64,000 nucleotides of DNA, from positions 99,747,705 through 99,811,704 of the forward strand of contig NC_087062.1 in assembly GCF_963678635.1 (NCBI RefSeq), in the 5' to 3' direction. Below, in pieces: positions 11,858 through 21,855 of this stretch (position 1 is its first letter; each line of letters begins with the position of its first letter). This DNA comes from Symsagittifera roscoffensis (Eukaryota; Xenacoelomorpha; Acoela; Convolutidae). Position numbers and translations under genes: made by a program. Below the pieces are notes generated by a model. That model had not been told where the DNA came from. It ran no database searches and saw only the letters and a program-made list of their open reading frames with translations.

Positions 11858-14622
11858 CTAGCACTGCAAAAGGGCGTCGACTGAACCAGATGCAATAGAG
11901 TTGGAACACTGTGAACGGATATGAATGGGAGGTGACTGGCGATGCTGAGGTATTGTGTCGTATTCCTTCTTATCAAAATCAGAACTATTTGAAGTTGCGG
12001 GTGGAGTGGATAACAGGGCACTGGTTTCCTCAGGTAGTGCAGACACATGGCCAGTTTCATGAATAGTAGTGCCGTCATTTGGTTCTTCAGTCGGTTCTAA
12101 GCTCGGCATATTACGCGGTTCCAACTCTGATAGGACGCCGCTTTCTGGGTTGGGAGCAGAGGCACCGGAGTTGGGAAAATCGAATCTCCCCGTCCAAACA
12201 CTGATGCGATTGGAGATACTGGATATTGCCAATGATGGATTGTTCTCCCCGCCGAAAATTCTGGCTCCCAATCCTCCGCCAAACCACTCTTTAGTTTGCG
12301 GTGTCCGCCTCACATCGTCTGGATTAGCGTGTACACATGGTATATGGTCAGGCTTCCACTGGATCAAAGGCCAACAGATGAGAAGTAAGTGCAGTCTTTC
12401 CAGACCACGTTCTATGCGATCCAGTCCCACAAAGAAGCCGAGGACGGTGAGTGCGACGAGTGCCACTGGGTAGCAAATGAGTCCGATGTACTCGTGAATC
12501 TTGTAGAATCTGATGTAGTACCAAGGCAGAACGAAGATCAGCACCACCAGCGATAGATGCCAAATGATTCTCGACAATCCTATGCACAAAAAATAATCTT
12601 TCCAACTGAAAAGGGCAGTCAATTGCAGATAAAATAGCAGAGAACAACCTGAGCTTATTTTTCTCAATAAAAACATTGAGAAATAGAAGCTTTGGCAATA
12701 ACGTTTTTTGCATATTGTCGTAACATCTCAACCAAAACGAAGACAAGATATTTCATGCTTCAATTTACATGAGCCAGCATTTTAACTTTCCAGTTGCTTT
12801 GTAAAAAAAAGGCCTCGTAATACAACGGAAGTTAAGCCGCGCGTGTAGACCCCTCCTCTTATCAAAAACGTGCGCTTTTGTTTCACTTACCAGCCAAGTA
12901 CTCAAAACCAGTGAAAGTTGCATTGTAAACCTCGTCCTTATTCCCGAAATCCAAGCAGGGTGGTTCGTTGCTCTCAAAGAACTCGAGTCTTCTCTCCTTC
13001 TCCTCGAACACTTCAAACAGCCAGTCTCTCAGCTCCAGCTCCGAGTACTCACTCAGCGGTATGGCGTCGTGCTTTTCCAGATGGATGTGGTACTTTTTCT
13101 GAACTGGACCCTGGAAGAATAGTCGACCAAGTGTGAAGTCTTCGTTCATGCCTCGGAACTCCTCATACGCAACAGTCATGTCGAACAGCTCGTTTAGCAC
13201 CAAAGTGTCGCGCATGGCATGAAGAAGCTCATAAAGACCTGATAATACAAAACCACATGAAATTATGAACTCAAAAAAGAACACACAATCTATGACCGGA
13301 ACTTACAAAGCTCGTCGACCAAAACACAACTACCAATTTTGGACCCAGAACCTGATGTCCATGAGTCAACAGCATCACTACCTGTTCTGTTACTCCGCAT
13401 CTCAGCTCTCGGAAGCATGTCGCTGGAACCCCGCCCGCAGATACTATGTCTCTGCTCTTACCATGAAAGGACGCAGTAGGCTATTCCACCAATCCTTCAT
13501 CGTACACTATACTACAAGAAGAATCCACTTGAAAAGAACGAGCACGTTTTTCGTTTTCAAGTCACTTTATGTGTGGATGGTACCTATAGAAAGGCACCAC
13601 ACCTGAAAAACCATAAGCACTGCGGCAAAACTGTATTATAAATCTTCTTAACCAATTACTGTCAGTAAGTTATCGCCTAATTAATGCCAAAGAACCTTCA
13701 ATGTATGTTATTCGATGAGATAAACCATTTCTTTACTCTTGGTTCTGAATAAAAAAAAATAAGCAATGACAAATTATTTGTAAAAGCAACCAAAGTAACC
13801 ATGTTTATCTTATACTGAAACAGAAATTCAAAATGATTAACCTTTGTGTCTGGGATAGAGACTGTGTTTGCGGGGTGGGAGATTGTTCTTGGCGGCAAAT
13901 CTGTTCGTAGATTGCAGGGACTCTTTGAAGATCGTAGTTCCCTCGGGATACATCAAGAAGCCCTTGGGGATGCCGTAGAACGCGTGAAACGACATGATGT
14001 CCCGTATCTGTTGCAAATCGCGCTCTGTATTTGACCGGGTCAGAAATATTGACCTCATGACCTGAAGACCACATCCGTACCCTGGCACATAGCGGGTATA
14101 GGATGCAGCCATAAATTTAATCACATTACATGGTATGTTCAGCTTGTACAGTAAGAGCCATGCTGCTAACATGTCCATTTGTGTTTTGTGATTGCATATG
14201 AACACGGGCCATAACGCCTCCCGCACAAACGGCGTAGTTTTGTCCAATTTATCAATTTGAACCCCACTCAATTTCAACTTCGCTCCACTGGTGATACAGA
14301 AAAGTTGCACGGTAAACTTGCAGAACTCCTCTACGAAAAAATCAACAATTTTTCTGTACAAAACTGGCGATATCAAAATTGTAGGCATGCAAATTAGGAT
14401 AAACCACAGACAGGCACTAGTCTCTAGCAAACTGATGATACAAAGAAAAATTTTGAAAGGCACAAAAACTAAATAGTGGATGAATTTCGCTGCTAGAATA
14501 AGGCAGCAATTGGCCTTTTTCCCCTTTTTTGGAGCTGAGTTGGAGTAGAAGAAATCACCATCGCTATTATTCATGGGTAAATGAACTTGTCGGTCCTGCT
14601 GACTTGATTTCGTTTTTGCCAT
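11858..14622 (-). CDS. Lysocardiolipin/lysophospholipid acyltransferase (LCLAT1-like), three exons
   Basis: Three minus-strand exons join in phase: 14,622-13,842, 13,238-12,891 and 12,579-11,858, with introns of 603 and 311 bp (donors AAAG/GTTAAT and GCTG/GTAAGT, acceptors TTATCAG and TGCATAG). Together they give 616 residues. Exon 1 has hydrophobic N-terminal segments, the PlsC catalytic box NHKTQMD (H-X4-D) and the acyl-acceptor box YPEGTTIFKES. Exon 2 carries the LCLAT1-type stretch DMTVAYEEF and KYHIHLEKHDAIP...W...EKERRLEFF. Exon 3 encodes two membrane segments followed by a long polar tail of about 150 residues. The family transfers acyl groups to lysophospholipids (lysocardiolipin, lysophosphatidylinositol) in the ER or mitochondria-associated membrane. 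The human protein is about 414 residues; the extra length here is mainly the tail. Exon borders are predicted by eye. Confidence 0.85.
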
Positions 14623-15246
14623 ATCAAAATCCGCAAAGTTAACCTTCTTCTATCAGATAAACTATATATTAAAAACCAAGAATGTTGCCTGAATATTGCT
14701 ATTTCTTTCGTCGAAGAATTTTAATAATGTAATAATGATACTGGATCTCTACTTCATTTAGCTGGATTGACTCGAAATTGGTTTGAAGAAAATGTCAAAA
14801 AGCAAAGCAGGTTAAGTAATCTAGAACTACTAGGTTGTTTCGCCCTGAGATTTAAATGCCAGATGCGCAAGAATTAGTAATTGAATAACCAAATGTCGGA
14901 TCATAGAAGTTCGAAAGAAGAAATAATTATCTGGAATTACAGAGTCAATATAATAGGTGAAGGGGTGTTTAGTTAATGAGCATATAGATATGAGTAAACA
15001 GAAGGGTAGTACTGATTTACCAGTAAAGATAGAACAGAAAAGTCTGAAGATGGTAGTAAAATGAAGAAGATGTAAGAGAGTTCAAATGGTAAAATTTGGC
15101 ACTGAAATTGTAAACTTTTAATCGCCTACTATTTTCCTTAGTTTATGCTTTTTTTATTTCCTGTTGCACTTGGCAGTATTTACAAAAGTGGAATATACTT
15201 AGCTAAGGTTTCATTGTAAGGAAACGGCTGCTATGACATTTGAATA
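14623..15246. other. Intergenic region upstream of the acyltransferase gene
   Basis: AT-rich DNA without a supported gene. It should hold the promoter of the minus-strand acyltransferase gene. An ACTATATATTAAAA stretch lies at about 14,662, but I cannot assign a start site. It ends at 15,247, where sequence shared with 45,947 begins. Confidence 0.4.
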
Positions 15247-16417
15247 CACAACCAATCCGCGAGCCACACAATGCTACGATTGGAGCAAACGCTCAGGGGA
15301 ATAAAACAGCTCAAGAACGTTCAAACACAACCATGCCATTGCTAAAGCAGAGGTAAGCAAAGTCCATTGCACAAGACTCCACTTGATATGATATCCTTCA
15401 AACTGAGACAACGACATAATCTGCATGTACTAGCATCCATTACTGCCTAAAAATGCACCAGTATTTCCATCGCGTGTACCGGGCTAGAGACGCATCCGCT
15501 CCAGCAAACAGGAAGTAAAAACCACATGCTAGGCTGAATCCTTTAGTAATCTGAAGTTCATTTCTTGGTTGATGAAAACCGTTTCAACAACTAATTTCAC
15601 GGACGAATCCGTCACATACTACTTAAAACATTATAAAATCGATGCCTTTTACTCCTTCTGTTCATTGTCTTCGGTTCGAAAAAACGGACCGGTTGCTGGA
15701 AAAGTAGCACCAAACTTTCAAGTTCTTAGAAGCATAACAGCCAACACCATTGGAAAAACTTTGTACGCCAAAAACACCTTTCAAATTTAGAGTTTTAAAA
15801 GAAATATTACACGTTTTTCATGATCCATTGACAAGAAAGTTTTTAATAAAACTAACTTAATTTGAAACACAGTGGAAGCTCCATTTCACAAGCAAAAGAA
15901 TAAGCTCCTTAATCAAAAGCGAAAATATGTCTTGAAGCAAAGAAAAAATTGAAAAGGAAACTCTCCGGCGGGGATATATCGACCTGAAAATCTACCAATA
16001 GACAGGCAAAAACTGATTCCTATTGGCCCAATATATACTTAAAGTTTGTAAAAACCAGTCAGCAATGATGCGGCTTTAGTAGAGCGGATTATCTCAATCA
16101 ATTGAAGAGTTTTTTAAAGCACATTTAATATTGTTCTGACTACTCTCGACTAAAAAGAAAACATGGCGTAGGAACCGTTCTTTAATTTTTTTCAGCCAAA
16201 TGTGACTAAAACGAAAAGTTTGTCACTGTCGAGAAAAACTGGTTCAAAATTTTGGATGCTTAGTCTGTCTAAATTCGACCAAAAAACAAACGAGCAGGCT
16301 TATTCTAGAAGGACAAGCCATGGAACTTTTATTCAAGCCCTAAACACTTAGTTTTACTCCAGAAAAATTATCATTCGATGTTCTTAGCGCAAAATTGAGA
16401 ATAAAAAAGTGAGAATA

Positions 16418-17335
16418 TGTGCCAGTCGGTCATATTTGGAAGTTTGACCTTGAGAGAAGCAAAAAACACTTGATTTTGGAGTGAAATTTAATTTTTCAAA
16501 ATTTCGAATGAAACCTGTCATGCACGATTTTCTCGCGATAACTGAAAATCAGTTAAAAGAAATCAGAACAATTTCAGAACGATTGAGTCACTCACGCGGG
16601 AAAGTTGTAAGAAAAAGCAGTAGGAAATTGCTATTCGCAATTTCCATCACTATCATAATCGAGAGTAGAGCTGTCCCATCTGTGACAGAGACGAGAGCAT
16701 TCCCACGAATTGGATTATAGCGACTGGAGTGTTATTCGGAACTGGACTAGAGTGAACCTTCGGTGGAAAGGTGGACAGCTTGAGTGTCCTAATGGTTCAC
16801 AAGAAAACTATTGTCTAGAGTATAAACTCGTTCTCATTGTTAAAACTATAAAACATTAGACTCATTTAGTTACGTTATTTAATTCTTGAGTTAACTACCG
16901 ACTGGATTATTTCCCACTTCTTGAGCGTGCTACTATGTGAGTACAAATTTAAATTCCTAGAGTGTGTTTTATAATTGTTATGTTGAGGTAGGGCGAGTTT
17001 TAGGTTGATCCATCTGAAATGGATCGAAGTTCCACTGTCTAATAAAAAAGCAACTTAACGGATTGTTCCAACCCGGTTTTTAACGGCGTTCATGTATTTT
17101 GGGTATCTAGAGACCTAAGTATGGGGACGTTTCTAATTCTAGAGTGGGGGGATATTTTAGTAGTAGCCTTTAAGCTGTAACGGGTCGTAGTCTCATGTCA
17201 CAAACGAACCGAACTGGCTCCGACCGTTCTTGAGGTAGAAAAACACAAGAGATAGTGTCCCTGACCCTTGAGCCAGTGGTTATAGGGCCTATTTTTCTTA
17301 AGCCTCATGTGTGACTGCAGTAGACGAATGTTACA
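16418..17335 (+). mobile_element. LTR of element 2, first copy
   Basis: The proposed LTR starts TGTGCCAGTCGG and ends GAATGTTACA. The ends are assigned by analogy with element 1, whose LTR starts TGTGCCATTC and also ends GAATGTTACA, and by the primer-binding site 11 nt downstream. The length is 918 bp. TATA-like CTATAAAAC occurs near 16,846 and AATAAA near 17,041. The 3' LTR of this element is not in the window, so the left boundary is an inference. Confidence 0.6.
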
Positions 17336-17346
17336 TAGTGTTTTTA

Positions 17347-17361
17347 TGGCGCTCCTGGGTG
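17347..17361 (+). promoter_or_regulatory. Primer-binding site, element 2 first copy
   Basis: TGGCGCTCCTGGGTG lies 11 nt after the LTR end. It is the same as the first 15 nt of the element 1 site at 18,822 and complements a tRNA 3' end of the asparagine type. Confidence 0.65.
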
Positions 17362-17919
17362 TTTACGACATCAAGACTACGGAGTCGAACACACTTGAGA
17401 CAGCTTCGGGCTGAATGCCCATTCTAGAGTACCGGTGGTACGGTTCGACAGGGACGTGCAAACCTTCCGGTTGTACCGTGATAGCTTTTTAAGAAAACTC
17501 GAGAAAATTTCCTGGTACGCTCTCCGAACGAGGCTTAGCTAACCGAGTAAAGGGGGGCAACTAGGGGGACAAAAACACGAGCAAAAAGACAAAAAGCAAA
17601 ACAAAAACCAAAAAAGAATAGAAAAAGGAACAAAAACCATAAAACGAAAAAAGACAGTGACTTTGACACCAGATCAGTTGGATCAAACCTTTATATTAAT
17701 TAAATAGTATACCCATACTGTTTTATAAGTTCGATCGTTTCGATCAACCTAGCAATTTAACCCAGTAACCGTAATAAAGTGCCCGAGTGTGGGGCGTTGT
17801 CAAGGGTTTTCAGATAGTTTGGAACTTAGCTGGACCAATAGGAGACTTCACTGGAAGAGGTGACCAGCCGAGTGGGAAAGTGGTTCAGGGACACTTGAGC
17901 TGAACCAATAGGAGACTTG

Positions 17920-17923
17920 ACTG
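17920..17923. other. Target-site duplication of element 1 (left copy)
   Basis: CTG (17,921-17,923) is repeated at 42,285-42,287 on the other side of element 1. If the LTR ends in TTAC rather than TTACA, the duplication is ACTG (17,920-17,923 and 42,284-42,287). The uninterrupted copy at 48,611-48,630 reads GGAGACTTGACTGGAAGAGG, which confirms insertion at this point. Confidence 0.75.
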
Positions 17924-18809
17924 TGTGCCATTCTGCCAGATGACACAGCATAACCTTCCCGCGGCAGAAAAAAAAGTGACTAAAGGCCTTATGAACAGAA
18001 AAGTGTTGCGACGGAGGGTCAGAATGTTCTAGAATTTTTATTTTTAAAATTTCGATCGGAAGAAGAACATTTCTGAGAAATAGAAAAAAGACGGCCATTT
18101 TGAATAGAAAAGACGAAAATGAGAACAACGATAGAAATTGTGAAGAACGGTTGTATCAGAGACAGAAAAATTACGGAGCCTCTTATCGTGGCAAGAACAC
18201 ACGATAAGGACCTTAGCGACAGATATTTGTGGAGACGGAGGCTTCAGTGGGGGGAAGAGAAATACCACGGAACCCTCCCGGGACACGAAATATAGGAGAT
18301 AAGAGTGTTATCTCAAGAAAATCACGGGAGCGGAGGCTTGGTCCCCCAGAGACTGTTATATGTGAAGGGACTGTGAAAACTGACTATAACAGCTGCTGTA
18401 ATGTCCTAGATCTTAATTAAACACCGATATTATTTGATATTTCAGGACATGAGTAGATAGAAAAAGGAAAGGGTCAATCCATCTCCTATGGATTTAATAT
18501 AAAACTGTCACACAAAAACATATAAAAATAGGTTGTTCGAGCCGTGTTTTTAATGACAATCACGTAGTCTGAGGATCCGAGACTCAGCTATGTGGTTGTG
18601 TTCGCATGCAAACGAAAGCTGATCAAAAGTCGTTTGACTGATGGCCTAAAAATGGTAACTTTTTACTTTGCCCTAAACAGACCAGAAAATCAACTGGCAA
18701 GGTCGAGACGGTGAAAAACGAGTAGAATTAAGGTAACTGACGCCTGCCAGTCGTTGATAGGTACTTTTTCTACGCTCCGTCGCTGTGTGATATTTGGGCG
18801 AATGTTACA
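17924..18809 (+). repeat. 5' LTR of element 1
   Basis: Starts TGTGCC, ends GTTACA. It matches 41,399-42,284 with differences seen near 17,965, 18,089-18,091 and 18,487. TATA-like ATATAAAA lies at about 18,498 and ACATATAAAAATAG near 18,528. The segment after it (TTGTTC.A.CC.GTTTTTAA) is shared with the element 2 LTR near 17,060, which suggests a common transcription start/R region. Confidence 0.92.
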
Positions 18810-18821
18810 TAGACGTTTTTA

Positions 18822-18842
18822 TGGCGCTCCTGGGTGGGCCCG
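18822..18842 (+). promoter_or_regulatory. Primer-binding site of element 1 (tRNA-Asn-like)
   Basis: TGGCGCTCCTGGGTGGGCCCG begins 12 nt after the LTR. Its complement, read as a tRNA 3' end, is close to that of animal tRNA-Asn(GUU), which from memory ends CCCACCCAGGGACGCCA: about three mismatches in 21. Primer identity in this host would need its own tRNA-Asn sequence. Confidence 0.7.
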
Positions 18843-18957
18843 TTAAAGGCATGAAACCATCATGATCAGCAAGCGTTTCAGCGACGAACCCTCCGCTCCG
18901 GGCGTATGCCCGAGTTAGAGGCCTTAATGACCGTTATTGTACTAGGGGGAAGGTGCG

Positions 18958-20100
18958 TACCCTCCGTCTAGTGCAATTTAGCTTTTTAACTTAGTTAACA
19001 CCGAAAATTCCGGGGGCCGGAGGGTTAGGTGGGAAATCTAGAGCCCGCTTGTCCTGAGGTCCCAGGACCAAAAACAATTAAAGAGAAAGCGTAAAACCAA
19101 ACAAAAATAGTGTATAACCAAGAAAAAGCCAAAAACAAATTTATTTAAAAACAAAAAAGTACAAAAAACAGTAAAAAAATCCAAAAAAGACCAAAAACAG
19201 TAGAAAACATAAAGTGACAGTTTATATGTTATTTCCGGACGAGATGTGATCTGACCTTCCTATTTGTTGTTGTTTCAGATTGATTTATATCATTCTGATA
19301 GAAAGATTGTGTGTTTTGGTGAAGGGTTGGGTACCCTCCCTCGAGTGTAATTTGAGTGTTTAAGCACGTTAATGGTGATTTTGCCGGTGACCGGAGGGTA
19401 GAGTGGCAAGCTGATCAACGTGTTCCACACTCAACAGGGACATCAAGGACAACATCCACAACGACTGTTGGGTATCGTTGGAGCAATTTTAGTATCGTTC
19501 GGGTACTATTTCATAAAAACTTAAGTGGTGGGGGGCACGATTGGCGCGGACCGATTGTACCCTCCATCGATTACAAATTTCCGAGTTAAGGGTCTTAGTT
19601 CGGATATTTTGGTGCAAAGGAGGGTATAGTACTATTCATTAACGACTATTAATAGATTATTATCCTTATTATATATTACTTATCTCCTGTTTAGACCCAA
19701 AAAACACCCATTTTTTGTCGAAAATTACCAATTTTCGACCAAACTGTAGACCCCCAAATTTTCGGATATCCGAGCTTTTCCGATAGGCAAAAAGCTTTTA
19801 TATAGAGAGTAGCCACGTAGTTCGATCCCCTTTATTAAAGAAACCGCGTGAGCAAAGATTCAGTGGAAGTTAGAAAAACGAGAATTTTTCGACCAAAATT
19901 TTGATAATTTTCTGTATTTTGTCAATCTGTTTTGGGGATCGAGTTTTTGAGTTTTTAGAGTTAGAGCAATAAAATTTTTGCGTTAGGAGCGTGCTAGCAT
20001 AACGTGCTCGGTTACTAGAGAAATTTTTGGGTAACCCTCCGAGTAGCTCCGTGGATAGAGCTAACGACTTAAGGTTTGGAAAAGGAAGGAATCGGAGGGT
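18958..20100 (+). other. Leader RNA region with four ACCCTCC...GGAGGGT hairpins
   Basis: Four exact stems are visible: 18,959-18,966 with 19,018-19,025; 19,332-19,339 with 19,393-19,400; 19,558-19,565 with 19,619-19,626; 20,034-20,042 with 20,092-20,100 (9 bp). Each encloses about 50 nt with partly shared content (AATTT, AG, TTTAA, GTTA). An A-rich tract (19,070-19,210) separates the first from the second; element 2 has an A-rich tract at the same place after its primer site. No protein is encoded. This is probably structured untranslated leader RNA used for packaging, translation or dimerisation. Confidence 0.65.
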
Positions 20101-20525
20101 CCAAATTTGATAGTTTTTGGCCAAATTTTTGTTTCTAAACCAATTTTGGTCCGGTTTTTTGCATTATTCCAGTGCCGTACAGGGCTACTACGCTCATTTC
20201 AAGTATTTTTAGGCACTTTCGACCGGAATTGCGAAAAAAGTCTTTCAGATCCTATACAGGTGGTGAAAAAGGCCATTTTGACGAACGCGTTTTTGGCGAT
20301 TTCTCAAAGACTAGTTATCCGATCGGGATAATTTTGGTACCATAAGTCGACGTTTTTGACCACTTTTCCGAATCGCAACCGTTTTTGGGTTGATTATTTC
20401 GGAAAAGAAAAATTTTTTAGAATTTGTGGGAAGGTTGACCGTGTCAGCCAACCTAGTTTTAAGTCAGGTAGACCGCTTTCAGAGGCTTTACTGCGGTGAT
20501 TTAACCCTTTTTCTTGATTTTGGGG

Positions 20526-20900
20526 GAACCCTCCGAAGTGACCCTCCGGAGTCAGCTAAGCCCTTTAGCAACCCTCCTTAGTGGAAAATTTCCACGAGAT
20601 CACCCTAAGAAGTTGAAACAGCTCCCCCTAGAACTCCTAGCTTATTTTGACGCTTTTTGAAGCTAGTAGGAGAACCTTCCAAGTGAGAACAGAAAATTTG
20701 AAAATTTTGGAGGTACCCTCCGAAGTGACCCTCCGGAGCGTATTAAGCATCTTATTGACCCTCCTTAGTAAATTTAGGGGGACCCTCCGAAGTAACTTGG
20801 GTGATTAAGATACCCTCCTAAGTAACTTGAGTGATTGAGGTACCCTCCGAGGTAACCCTCCGGAGTGTCTTAAACCTTCTAGCGACCCTCCTTGTAAGAA
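20526..20900 (+). repeat. Three copies of a ~60-bp ACCCTCC-rich module
   Basis: Modules at about 20,526, 20,713 and 20,839 share the order ACCCTCCGA(A/G)GT.ACCCTCCGGAG, a variable TTAA/CTT stretch, and (A)CCCTCCTT(A)GTA. Further single ACCCTCC words lie between them (20,780-20,830). In the RNA they could pair with GGAGGGT arms elsewhere in the leader. Confidence 0.7.
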
Positions 20901-21090
20901 ACTTGAGTAAACCTTCTGTGGCAATTAGGGAAACGGAAAATATCCATATTAGGATATTAGGCGTGCTTATCAGGGTCATAAGAACCCATTCTGACCCGGA
21001 AATTCGTGATCAACTTTGGATTCTATATTGGGTGTATTAGAAGTACCCGAACAAGATTTTTTTTTTTTTTTATTGTGATTTTGGTTGAGT

Positions 21091-21435
21091 GGTTGCCTTG
21101 AGCTACTTAATAGGAAAGTTCGGGCAATCCGGGAACAAATAAAGGAAGACCTCGGTGGGTGTATTAAGCAAATACACACCCACTTGAGAAGAAGAATTGT
21201 TCCCTACTCTCGTGCACTTGGAGCAGTCCGAGTGTGGGAGAGCTTTTTCATAGATTTGACGAATTTTCGACCAAGAGGTTGCCTTGAGCTACTTAGTAGG
21301 ACAGCTCGGGCAATCGCAGGACACCTAAAAGAAGACCTCGGTGGGTGTATTAGGCAAATACACACCCACTTGAGAAGACTGTGTCCTGGGCTTCGTTCTT
21401 TCGGATCGTTCCGATTGGGGGAAGTCTTTTTCTTT
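21091..21435 (+). repeat. Duplicated structured leader module (two copies, 186 bp apart)
   Basis: Copy 1 starts at 21,091 and copy 2 at 21,277, both with GGTTGCCTTGAGCTACTTA. Each has an inner stem (GTGGGTGTATT against AATACACACCCAC, one bulge) and an outer stem: GGGAACAA 21,131-21,138 with TTGTTCCC 21,197-21,204 in copy 1, CAGGACAC 21,317-21,324 with GTGTCCTG 21,381-21,388 in copy 2. Four of the eight pairs changed on both sides. A third hairpin follows in copy 1 (CACTTGGA-GCAG-TCCGAGTG). An incidental open frame spans both copies but is not needed to explain them. Confidence 0.85.
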
Positions 21436-21855
21436 AAGACTAGGTTTTATTTATCTATTTCTGAATCATCACTGCTTTTTATCGAAGATTGTTTAATTTT
21501 AACAAAGCAGTGACTTGATAAATTGTGTGGCGATAAATTGATACTGACAAAAGGTCGCTGTCACCTGTAGGATATTCTTATCTGATTATCGATTGTGTTT
21601 TGTGTGTCGATTATATCTTGTGGAAACTTAGTGATACTGTTATACTATACAACCGGGTTGAGTTAGCATTATATCAATACTGGGTAGACCCTGTGTGTAA
21701 CTTTAGCTGAGTCACTAATTTAGTCGTGAGAGATCTAAGAGACATTTTGATACTGACGGAATCGAGTAGGCAGCGTTAAGTGATTTAACTAAATCTTGTT
21801 TGTGGTACGTTTGCATTGCCATCAAATTACGAATACTTTCATTTTGTACAAAACT

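Larger units (their letters stand above)
15247..17922 (+). repeat. Duplicated segment, copy 1 (flank + element 2 LTR + leader start)
   Basis: This segment matches 45,947-48,622 almost base for base (constant offset 30,700; about six substitutions seen in 2.7 kb, for example near 15,265, 15,541 and 17,391). It holds about 1.17 kb of apparent flanking DNA with no recognisable gene (15,247-16,417), the element 2 LTR and the first part of its leader. The element 1 insertion interrupts it at 17,923; the leader resumes at 42,285. Confidence 0.92.

Noticed and set aside
13265-13606. 113-codon plus-strand frame in the first intron of the acyltransferase
   Set aside because: It overlaps the exon 2 acceptor on the opposite strand, shows no domain and has a composition expected for chance.
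15569-15790. 73-codon frame repeated at 46,269
   Set aside because: Both copies exist because the whole 2.7-kb segment is duplicated; no domain or codon bias supports a gene.
21085-21513. 142-codon frame over the duplicated leader module
   Set aside because: The protein is just the translation of the RNA repeat; compensatory stem changes explain conservation better than coding.
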